Positions 32,930-42,334 of a DNA stretch of 64,000 nt are shown here, piece after piece. A model generated the notes under the pieces. That model was given only the letters and a program-made list of their open reading frames with translations, ran no database searches and had not been told where the DNA came from. Positions within the stretch are counted from its first letter, which is position 1. Every line of letters starts with the position of its first letter. Origin of the DNA: Armillaria gallica (lineage: Eukaryota; Basidiomycota; Agaricomycetes; Agaricales; Physalacriaceae). Both the position numbers and the translations under genes were made by a program. The stretch lies in the NCBI GenBank assembly GCA_037576215.1, contig JBANDB010000014.1, forward strand, positions 620,001-684,000, written 5' to 3'.

Positions 32930-35604
32930 AGATGGAAATCGGATATGTCACGTGCTGTCACATCGCGTCCATATCGGCACTCCCGGACCGAAATCTCATA
33001 GACCTGAACCAACCTTTTCCTGACATTAATTAGCATCGTCGGACAACTCTTGGTAGCATTTGGGTCTTCATTTACGCGTTTATGCTATCTTATCGCCCTG
33101 CCGGGATGTTTGTTTTATACAACATCGGCAGGTGGTATGCTTCTTCGGTAACTTACTCTCTTCAAGGTTTCGGACGACTTGCTAATTCTCGGTCTCGGCA
33201 TTTCTACAGCTTGGAATCATTTCACGATGACAGATGGAATGCACTCTGGTAAAAATCCCGGTGCCTGGCCCGGTCTCTTAATCGAACGAAAAGCTTGCTC
33301 AACAATGGATCACATTGAACGATCTCCTCTTTGATAGGTGAAGCGCTCGCATTAACCTTCAACCAAGACCAGGATTCTCTTCAATTTGATGGAAGGCCTC
33401 TCAGATCACTTGCGCACAGGAATCTGCGAGCTTCGTTTGTATCCTTTGTCTCACGTTCAGTTTGCTCAGTGGTCAACTCAACTGCGGCCATTTCCAGCCA
33501 TTTCCACGCATGATTCTGTGATTGTTGGTTTTCAGTATTTTTAGGTCCCGTTTCGGATTCTGCGGCTGCGATCATTACTGTTGCTTTGTTCTCAGGCGAT
33601 GTTTCAAAACCCGGATATCGTCTTTTCCTCCGGAGGTTGACCAAACAATCAACGATCGGGTTTGATGAATTGGACTTGAGTTATTAGGCAAGTTGAAGCC
33701 GGAGAACAAATTTGTTGGTGATCTGTCGATCTCGCCAAACCACCGTATACAAGTCCGTCAATACGGTTGAGTCATATGCACATTCAATGCTGACACGGCT
33801 GGGAACCTCGTGCAGGGCTTGGTAGCGAGCTAGCGGCGAATTCTTTTGGGTAGTAGATAAGGTCCATACGGTTTCTCCAACGGCTCCTCACAATATAAAT
33901 TTTTGAACACACCTGTGTGACTAAAACAGATGAAGACTGAAGACGACACGATGTTGTTCAGGGAGCTCAATAAGATATTTGGTCGTTTTCATACATCAAG
34001 CTGATGCCGGATCCTGGATAGGAAGCGCCAGTACGGCATGAAAGCTATCGACATGTCTTGCCTAACGTCCTGTTATCCATGTAATTCAGGTCAGGGAACA
34101 ATTCCTAGTCTAATGAGAAGGATTGGACCCGCGGATGTACTCCGAGTCGGGTCTTAGTCCATATACATAATATACCTTGTCCGTGAAGATGGCCCAGAGA
34201 TATCATCAATCTAATGTGGTTGCTCCTGGAGATTCCTATCATACGTATGATGAGAAGGTAATTATGTAGTTAGCTGCGGTAGATCTGGACGTTTTTCACA
34301 GAGAGATGTGTAGGAATCATGTAATTGCCTTCTCTGAGCGATTTTCGTCAGATCTAGTCAGTATGTATGTCCAAGGATGTTTTCTAGACACCGTTATTTT
34401 CTTCCGGCAGTAGATGGCTCCGGAACGGAACCAGTTGGCACAAAGTAGCTGCATGCTGGTCTCAACGAGAGTCTTGTGTTCTCTTCGCCCGGCTCTTTGA
34501 CGGCACCGAGCGTTGGTCGGATAATCATAGCCCGTATTGGCCATCGCTGGAACCTGAACCTAGCGGGGATAATTCAGAGACCCGGCGATTTCGAACGAAG
34601 CGTAAGCAGAGTAGGGTGGTCTTTAACCTTATGTCACTTTCAATGTCGTATTGGAAGAATGGCGGATTGTCAGATAGCAGTTAGAAGACGAGAAACATTC
34701 CACGATAGCACGAAACGCCGTTGGAAAACGATGAGCCGCCTGATGCTGGCAGAGACCGTTTGATGGGATTATAGCATATGTGAAGAGAGCAGAAGGAGAT
34801 TCAATCTTTGCGTTGGAACGTTTAAATCACTGTTAGTACCATATTCAGGAATAAGGCGGATTTTTCGGACCTGATGGATATCGATGAGTCCTTGACCGGC
34901 ATTGTGCGTATGTCCATTTACCTTGTCTCTGGAATCAACCAGACTTGTGGCCCCAGGGGTACTGGGAACTGTAGGCATAAGTTGGCAGACGCAAGACGCT
35001 AAGGTCTCGGTTCCATATGATCGATCGTCTTGGCGGCTTGGTGAAAGAGCAGAGGGTCACCTCGTGCCCAAACCCTCTGGCTGTGAAATACTGTTAATGC
35101 AAGCGAGTATACCGGGACAAGATACTCCAAAGAAGCTATTGATCGCAGTATGCATGGAACCACTGGGTGGTAGAAATTCGAACTACGGCTCGGAGGATAC
35201 ATTGTTGAGTACCGAGCAACGCCTAGAGTTGCGGTCACTGTGAAGGTGGAGATGCCAAGGAACGACCAAGCCACACAGTCGCAGTATTCCAGGATAAACG
35301 CGCAAAGAACAGTGGAGATATGGAAAGCTTATTTTACGCCAGAAGAAACGCTGGAACAACCCTAGGACCTGTAGAGTCTAATTGAGAACAACCTTCCTGA
35401 GACCAAAGCAAGTAATCCAGCTACCTCTATACAAGATTCTTCATAAGTAAAGTCATTAGCAGGATAGAGTTCCAGTTCTATTATGCCCACAGGACCTTCA
35501 CATCTGAGGGCGACGGTGGAAACAGACTAAAGACCGTCGGGCCGTGCGCCCGAAAATGTCCAAACCTCCCACGGTCTGCCCCCGTTTTTTCCAGTACTCT
35601 CGTC
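32930..35604. other. 2.7-kb gene-poor region
   Basis: The longest stretch without a recognised gene. It contains a 56-codon plus-strand open frame at 33082-33252. It also has a minus-strand frame at 34999-35274 whose first 20 residues (M-A-W-S-F-L-G-I-S-T-F...) look like a signal peptide but whose remainder matches nothing I know. Short minus-strand frames further on (34769-34978) could be later exons of the same gene. No conserved motif supports any of them. The region may hold a small orphan secreted protein gene, a decayed gene or noncoding transcripts. Confidence 0.4.
34999..35274 (-). CDS. Possible orphan secreted protein exon
   Basis: An open frame of 91 codons beginning with ATG. Residues 1-20 are a basic-free hydrophobic segment ending T-A-T-L-G-V-A, plausible as a signal peptide. 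The rest has one cysteine and several prolines. Downstream minus-strand sequence around 34769-34978 is also open in another frame (H-T-H-N-A-G-Q-G-L-I-D-I-H) and could be spliced on. I recognise no family and no conservation evidence is available, so this may be a chance frame. Confidence 0.2.
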   Translation of the reverse strand: MAWSFLGISTFTVTATLGVARYSTMYPPSRSSNFYHPVVPCILRSIASLEYLVPVYSLALTVFHSQRVWARGDPLLFHQAAKTIDHMEPRP

Positions 35605-36709
35605 ATGTCACGGCCAGAACTACAAGCCCCGCCAGAGATTGTAAGATAAATCTTTCTACTATACTTGGAACGAGTCTTGATAGCTACAGTACTATGGCGA
35701 TGTGGAAGCGAAAAAGTACACGAAAAAGTGCGTCTATGAGCTGTCTACCATGCCATGACAATGACCTCGACCATTCAGCACACGGAATCAGCAGATCCAG
35801 GCTGACATGACATATCGGGCACTGGAACTACTGAATCTGCCACCTGATGAGCCGGCCATGTTGCTGGATATAGGATGTGGGTCCGGGTTGTCTGGTGAGA
35901 TTCTTGACGAAGAAGGATACATATGGACGGGTGTCGATATCGCTCCCAGTATGCTCGGTGCGTCGTTGGTGAATGGCATATCAATTCATGCTAATGCATG
36001 GTCAAGAGGTCGCACTTGAACGCGAGGTTGAAGGGGACCTCTTTTTGCAGGACATCGGCCAGGGCTTTGGATTCGGCCAGGAAGCTTTGACGGTGCTATC
36101 AGGTAACCAAAACAGTTGGTATCGTTGAACTCTATACTCAACTGTTTTTTTTAACAGTGTCTCTGTCTTGCAATGGCTATTAAACGCAGAAACGTCCCAT
36201 CCGACGTCCTCCCCACCCCATCGTCTCAACAGGTTCTTCACCACACTCCATTCAGCTCTGCGGAACCCTTCGCGCGCGGTCTTTCAATTTTACCCCTCTT
36301 CTGATGACCAGATTCAACTCATCTCGTCGATAGCCCAGAAGGCTGGATTTGGTGGTGGTATAGTGGTGGACTACCCGAACTCAAAGAAGGCCAAAAAAGT
36401 TTTCTTATGTCTGTTTGTCGGTGGAGGGGGGGCGCAGCAGATGCCGCAAGGACTTGACGGTGAAGTTGAGGAAGATGGAAAGGCACGGTTTGAACGGCGA
36501 AGGGAGCGGGAACGGACAAGGTCAAAAAGCGGAAAGAGGAAACCCGTCAAGGGTAGGGATTGGATATTGAAAAAGAAGGAGGTAAGTCCGCATATCATCC
36601 AGATGTTTAAGCCCTAACGCCCTTGGTTTAGCTATACCGAAAACGCGGCAAGGAGAGTGTTCCTCGCGACTCGAGGTTTACAGGTCGTAAACGGAAACCT
36701 GTTTTCTGA
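35605..36709 (+). CDS. BUD23: 18S rRNA (guanine-N7) methyltransferase BUD23
   Basis: S-adenosylmethionine-dependent methyltransferase that makes m7G in 18S rRNA and is needed for 40S subunit export. The start at 35605 gives M-S-R-P-E-L-Q-A-P-P-E-I, followed after an intron by Y-T-K/I-Q-x-x-M-T-x-R-A-L-E-L-L. The SAM-binding motif I reads L-L-D-I-G-C-G-S-G-L-S-G. It is followed by G-V-D-I-A-P-S-M-L, D-I-G-Q-G-F-G-F-R/P-G-S-F-D-G-A-I-S and S-V-L-Q-W-L-L-N. The C-terminal WBSCR22-type tail is basic (R-R-R-E-R-E-R-T-R) with G-R-D-W-I-L-K-K-K-E and a final exon V-P-R-D-S-R-F-T-G-R-K-R-K. All conserved parts are present. The 3' end faces BCS1, 107 bases away. Confidence 0.94.
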
Positions 36710-36816
36710 CAGTATTCCTTTATATTTGTTGTATATTTAGACTTGGCTAATAGCTTGCTTGCATCGTTGTGGATTATAAGATAGTACTTTTGAGTGGGGT
36801 ATTACTATTTCGAAAC

Positions 36817-38453
36817 CTATCGTTGGCATTTTTGGGTAAAGATGTCTTCGCAAGCATTCATTACTTGCTGAACATCTGTCCGAATGAAGAGACCTTGCAG
36901 CTCCGCCATACTGATTCTCCGCCCCACGTCCATCTCCTCGGATACTAGACTCTCCAAGCTTTTACCAATAGCTTCTAACCTCTCTTTGCTCACTGACGAG
37001 TCGCCACCATAGAAGCTTATGAAGAGGTTGTATGCCTGATCCGGTACGGCATGATCAAACAGTTCGGAAACGTCGACACGCCCTGGTCGTATGAGGGCGG
37101 GATCTAGTCGTTCAATATGATTTGTCGTCATGAATATTATTCGTTCCTCGCCTGAGGCAACACCATCCAAAGCATTCAGGAATCCGGAAAAAGTGACGGA
37201 AGACTGATAACTGAGTAACTCGTCATGAACAGGTTTTTGGACGGGACGAATGGAAGATATGCTTACCCATCTTCAGAGGTTTGAACCCGTTTATTGAACG
37301 CGGCATCTATGTCTTCAATTAAGACAAAGGTGCGTGCTGGGGCATTTGAAAGTAGGAAATTGAATTTGTCGTCGCCAAGGCCTCTCTCGGACAGACTGAT
37401 GATAGATATATCGTAAGAGAATGCGCCAGCAAGGGCTTGGATAAAAGATGATTTTCCAGAGCCAGGAGGACCATGCAAAAGATAGCCCCGACGATAAGGG
37501 ATACCACGGTCGGCGTACCACTGACGTCGCTCCATGAAAGATTTGACATCTTGCTGGATTCTTTCTGACTGCCCAGGAGCTAAAACCACACTCGGAAGTG
37601 GTCTTCGAGAGCGCGCCTTTCCAAAAGGTCTCCACTCGACTCCCCAAGCCGTGTATATTACCAGTTTTCCTTCTTGTTGTCGCACAGCTATATCTCTGGC
37701 TTCAGAAAGCAGAACAGGGAATATTTTCCGATCACGAGAGAGTGTGGTGAGAGAAACAGTTTCCCATGGATCACCACTTCGCAAGTTGACAGCACGGGTT
37801 TCACGTTGCCGTGTCATCTACCAAATGATGTTAGCAGTGGCCCAATGTTCGAGGAGCAATAGATGGGACCTTGATCCAAGCTCCACGATACTTGAAATAG
37901 TGGTTTCCTGGTCCTGCGACTAAATCAAAGGTGGCGTTCCGGGCGTTTTCTTCTTGGTATACCCTTGTCTCAACACTGAGCTGGCTGCTTCGTGCCCAGC
38001 GGACTCTTCCGTCAGGTTTTGGTGGAGACTTTGTTTGCAGGGCAAGCCAGGTGAGGAACCAGTCATAGGAAGGATCTTTGTTTCTGATTTCCAGAGTGAC
38101 CAGCAACCGCCGTTGAAGCGCAATAGATCCTAGTTTCAGTGCTTGACTGGCATAGGCGACAAGAACGCCTACTCCCTTTGAAAATAACGAGGTGTAAGGA
38201 GAGCGAAATTTTCGGGAATGAACGGCACTACCATGAGACCGAAACCGGCATTGAAGTAAGGACTACACTTGAGGTATGTAGGTCAGCGCCGGGAATCACT
38301 GCAGAGTTACTTAACGCACTTGTCAGAGCCAATCCCTGTCGCCTTGAAAAGCTGGGAAAGCATTCCTCCATCGTTGCTCGGTGGGGCTGGTGTAGCCTCC
38401 GTAATGGCAACCGTAGGCACGACAGAACCGTCAAGTGGACCATCCGACGCCAT
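36817..38453 (-). CDS. BCS1: Mitochondrial AAA-ATPase chaperone BCS1
   Basis: Inner-membrane AAA protein that translocates the folded Rieske iron-sulfur protein during assembly of respiratory complex III. The likely start (38451-38453) precedes a short tail. A hydrophobic membrane segment lies over about 38130-38260. Then comes the BCS1-specific domain with L-L-V-T-L-E-I-R-N-K-D-P-S-Y-D-W-F and P-G-N-H-Y-F-K-Y. The AAA module has Walker A G-P-P-G-S-G-K-S-S-F, Walker B F-V-L-I-E-D-I-D-A-A-F and the second region T-T-N-H-I-E-R-L-D-P-A-L-I-R-P-G-R-V-D with its arginine fingers. It ends K-C-Q-R before TAG. It is divergent from the J-domain gene, with 180 bases between start codons. Confidence 0.93.
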
Positions 38454-38633
38454 TCAATAAGAGTGACAACGTGCAGACCAGGACAATACGCGTCGCAAAC
38501 AGCGAGCCACACGATTTCGGGGTGGTGGGTGGTGACCAAAGGATGCCTTCCTATTTGGGCGTCGCGTCTCATTGGCGCTTTTCTTTGATTTGCTCCTTGA
38601 CCACGGACCACATTCACCTCTGCCCAAGTCGTG
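38454..38633. promoter_or_regulatory. Bidirectional promoter, BCS1 / J-domain protein
   Basis: 180 bases lie between opposite start codons of two chaperone-type genes. No TATA box is evident. The arrangement would allow shared control, but nothing in the bases shows it. Confidence 0.5.
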
Positions 38634-40426
38634 ATGCCTCCGAATCATGCCACGATAGCTGACGCCTACGCTGTCCTGGACTTGCAAGAGGTACGTCTGA
38701 CTCCTTTAACATCGATAGCTAATTAACTTTCTCTGCTCAGGGTGCATCCCTAGATGTAGTGAAAAGCACTTACAAACGAGTAATTGTTCTGTATTCTGCA
38801 ATCTGTATGCGTCCTCATCGTCGGTTTACCACTTTAGATTGCATTGCGCACGCACCCCGATAAAAACCCCAACAACCCAGATGCCACCAGGGAGTTCCAG
38901 CGAGTAGGAGACGCCTATAACACGCTTCTCAAGCACCTCGACGACAGCCACGATGATTATGATGACTACTCAGATGATGAGTACTACTCCGACGATGAGA
39001 TGGACTTCTACATGTTTGGCAGCGCCTCATTTTTGTGCATAGTGGCCGCTGACTCTTTTACCTTCTTAGGTTTTTATTCAAAGAATTCATGAGAGGACAC
39101 ACTAATCGCTACATGCACACGCGTTCGTACCTCCGGTGTTGTCAAGGAGATAATAAGTCATCTTCTTTTTAGGTTATCGCCATGAACACTTCATGCCGAT
39201 GGGGGAGTCAGCTGAAGAATACGCCCAGCGTGTGCGTAAGTCCCGGGAAGAACAAGTTGCAGCCCAGGAGCGTCGCAAGAGGGAAGATGCTGCTCGCAAG
39301 GTAAGGCAAGAGCAAGACCGGGAACGAGGTTCGTTGCCGCAACTCTCGTAGGCATTCTCACGTTAACCATCTTTTGCACAGACCGGCGTCTGGCGGAGCA
39401 ACGGCAGAAGGAAAAAGTGGAAGCAAAAAAGTCTGAAGCAGCGGCTCAGCGTAGACAAGCTGAACAGGCTATACGCACTCAACTGCAGAGGTCTCAGGCC
39501 TTGAGGTCCGCTGTTTTTACCGCAGCTCGTGCGGGCAATGCGACTAAAGTTAAGGACGGCGTATGGGAGAACGAGGTTGATGCTGCAGGAGGGGAAATCA
39601 AGCGTGACTGCGAGAACTTTGTCTCTCAAAAACCAAAGGATCCGCAGGAAACGTTGCTACATATTGCCGCCTTGAAAGGCGACTATGAACTCGTCACATG
39701 GCTTGACGCCCATAGTGAGTCTCAGCGTCCAATTACATTTGCGCTTAATCAAACTTGTATGCAGATGCTGATCCCGAAGAGCGTAATGGCGAAGGTCTTA
39801 CGGCCTTTCATATTGCCTTACGGAATGGTCACCAAAAGATCGTCACGTACTTCTTTAACGCCTTCCCTCCCAAAGACGACGAATCCGAGCCCATTTACAC
39901 GCCTCCCGAATCCACCAATCTTCTCACTCTTGCTCTTGATTCCCGTGACCCTGAAGTCGTTTGGATGATCCTCGACAAATCTCTCGCCAGCTCTGATGAT
40001 ATCAGCAAGGCATGGTCATGGGTAACCTCGACCGAAGGACGCAACATCATGTTGAAGCCCAATAGCGTCAATGGAGCTCTCAGCGACAGCAAACGTTTGG
40101 AGCACTTCAACGACATCATCCAGCTTCTCATGCGTTTCGGTGGCTTCACCCCCCCTCCGACCCCCAGCATGAGTGAGCAGGAGGAGCGGGATAATTGGCC
40201 GTCTCAACAAACCGGCCCAAGTGCGTCTCATAACAAGCAACAGAAGCAGAAGCATCGTCGTACGCAATCTCAAATGCCTCCAGCAGAAGGTGCAAGTGGC
40301 CTTCAAGGGCAGTCCATTGCAGAGCATGTAGGAGGCCCAATGCCTCGAGGACGTGGCCGAGGACGCGGTCGAGGGAGGGGTCGTGGTCGAGGTCGAGGGC
40401 GAGGACGAGGCCAAGTTCCCACGTAA
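38634..40426 (+). CDS. J-domain protein with ankyrin-like repeats and RG-rich tail
   Basis: Probable HSP70 co-chaperone. The start at 38634 gives a J-domain: D-A-Y-A-V-L-D-L-Q-E-G-A-S, then K-S-T-Y-K-R, and the essential H-P-D in R-T-H-P-D-K-N-P-N, then F-Q-R-V-G-D-A-Y-N-T-L. An acidic Asp/Tyr stretch lies near 38940-39005, followed by a long charged helix (39190-39480) rich in R, E, K and Q. The region 39500-40100 has ankyrin-like motifs: E-T-L-L-H-I-A-A-L-K-G-D-Y-E-L-V and G-L-T-A-F-H-I-A-L-R-N-G-H-Q-K-I-V. The C-terminus is a run of about a dozen G-R pairs typical of RNA-binding tails. The combination suggests a ribosome- or RNP-associated co-chaperone, but this is inference. It ends at TAA 40424-40426. 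Confidence 0.85.
40346..40412 (+). repeat. Gly-Arg coding repeat
   Basis: Tandem imperfect repeats of a 6-base unit (consensus GGWCGW with variants) encode alternating glycine and arginine at the C-terminus of the J-domain protein. Such tracts are prone to length change by slippage. Confidence 0.7.
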
Positions 40427-41604
40427 TATCTTCATCTCTTTTCCTTGTCAGTTTTCTTTCCTTGAGCATTTCTCCCCGCCTGCACAAATACTACACCTTC
40501 TTGATCTTTGCTTCGCTGAAGGCATTGTCAATAGCATGTCATCTTTCATTCTTCGTCCCGCAATCATCATCTCGTGTCACTTTCTCACTGGTCCATTGCT
40601 ATCTCCCTTACATTTTAATTTACCATAAACCAAATGTTTCTTTACTGTATCTTATAGTTATGGCCAATGCGGCCGCTCTCTCAATGTGAATAACAAAGCT
40701 ATTGAATATCATCAGCCCTAGTCCATCGATTCGACAAACCTCGGTAAAGGCCCCGGAAAAGGGACTTTACGTTGGTGGAATAGAGACCGTAGAGGTCAAC
40801 CTTGCTCTCCGAATTTTCAGCAACGCCTGGCATGCCTACGCAGGGCTAGGCAACAGGCTAGAGAACAGATAAACCAGTACGCCCAAAGTGCTACAAGATG
40901 ATGGTGGTAGCTGGTACCACGGGCACGGATGGAGGTGAATCGACTGCAGAACGAGAAAGAAAGCTCAGAGACAGAGACAGAGACAGAGACAGAGAGGAGT
41001 GGGGCCGTAGAATCGCATTTGGCGATGCAGGAAATGGCGAGGGTACGCGGAATATTGAAAGACGACGGCCGATTCCCCTTTCCGAAGCTTCGCTGGACCG
41101 CTTTAGCCTTGGCCAGATTACCTGCTGGCGAAGAGAATGGATGGGGATGGCATCTAAAACTGGATACCGAACTAACTCCCACCTTTCTCTGCTTGCTATG
41201 GTTGATTGCTTGGCCCATTTGAATATCAAACCTTCTCTCCATTTATTTCGCGACAACATCTCTATTTAGGCTGTTTCTAGGTGTTGGGGAGCATTTATCC
41301 CTCTCTTCGTCCTTACTGGAGGCGACCAGTCATTCAGCTATCTATGACACATGGCACCGCTCCGATGACCTTGAACTCGTAGGAGGGTGGAGTCATTGTG
41401 TCCGTTTTAGTAGTTTTGAGGTTTACAGGCAGGTTCGGTGAGGCGAGGCGATGTTTCGAGAGGAGGTTTGCAGAAGCCGGTGTGCTGGGAAGTGAAATGA
41501 TTAAAACGGTCATGGAGAAGAGGACGAGGGTCTTAGCATGTCTTCCATGTGATACAGACTCATTGACTTGGCCTTCGGATCGATTTTGCTCTTCACTTCC
41601 TGCC
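40427..41604. other. Region without a supported gene, 40.4-41.6 kb
   Basis: About 1.2 kb. The first 250 bases are pyrimidine-rich and probably the 3' untranslated region of the J-domain gene. Frames overlapping on both strands at 40817-41269 have biased composition caused partly by a microsatellite, and match nothing. An open frame continuing from 41398 into the next small gene may be its leader. Confidence 0.4.
40967..40996 (+). repeat. Hexanucleotide microsatellite (AGAGAC)n
   Basis: About five copies of AGAGAC in tandem. They create spurious open frames on both strands with Arg-Asp and Ser-Val repeats. Confidence 0.85.
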
Positions 41605-41998
41605 ATGTCCATAACGCCTGACACTAATTTGCGTACAGCTATCCAAAGCACAGTCAGTCCAGCGTATGCTGTGCCTGTGCTACAGCATCTAAATGGAAAC
41701 ACGTTGAGCCTTTCCGTAGCACAGTTCGCAGAAATATACCCAGCGCTGGAGCAGGTCGCGTTCTCGACGGAGGAGAAGGATACTCTTCAAATCGCTGCCT
41801 TGGCATTCTCACGGGTCAATCCCCCGATTGACTTGACTCAGATCCAGTCTACCTCGCCAATATCACCTAGTGAATCAACGGAGATGAGGGCAAGCGGTGA
41901 GTTGATTATTGTAGCTGTCAAGAATCCCATACTCATCAATTTGTGCTGGTCAACTAATAGGAGGTGCGTTACACATGGACATGCATATGAGATTCTAA
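41605..41998 (+). CDS. Small uncharacterised protein
   Basis: A short gene of about 108 residues starting M-S-I-T-P-D-T-N-L-R. The coding exon is ordered in composition, with V-L-Q-H-L-N-G-N-T-L-S-L and Q-I-A-A-L-A-F-S-R-V-N-P-P. It runs to a canonical intron (GTGAGT at about 41897, a CTAAT-like branch site and AG at 41960), after which the frame ends quickly with a methionine-rich tail and TAA. If the upstream in-frame ATG at 41398 is used the protein gains 69 residues. The good intron supports a real gene. No family is recognised. Confidence 0.45.
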
Positions 41999-42334
41999 AC
42001 CGGTAGAGTTCACAAAATGCTGTACCATCTCGACAAACGATGGTATTGAAAGCAAGGATAGCAAGAATTAAGAGGAAGAGATTAGGCTATAGCACCTATA
42101 GTTCTCGTGTTGGGAAATCTTCTGATCTCGAATCGTCCTTGGACCGTCTAATGTTATTCTATAAGTCCTCAGGCCTCAGGCTTAAGATGGTCTTGGGATA
42201 ATTCTTGCGGAAATCTGAAAATGCCTTTACTTCTCGGATGATATATCAGCAAGCGCTACTATCTTATAAATGACCAGGCATCGACATAAACCCTAGATAA
42301 ATCCCATCGAAGTTCTTCATACCTCCAAAAGAAA
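41999..42334. other. Convergent 3' region
   Basis: 336 bases between the small plus-strand gene and the stop of the large minus-strand gene. AT-rich, no open frame of note. Confidence 0.45.

Noticed and set aside
40817..41269. Overlapping open frames of up to 141 codons on both strands
   Set aside because: They are created largely by the AGAGAC microsatellite and show no conserved pattern.
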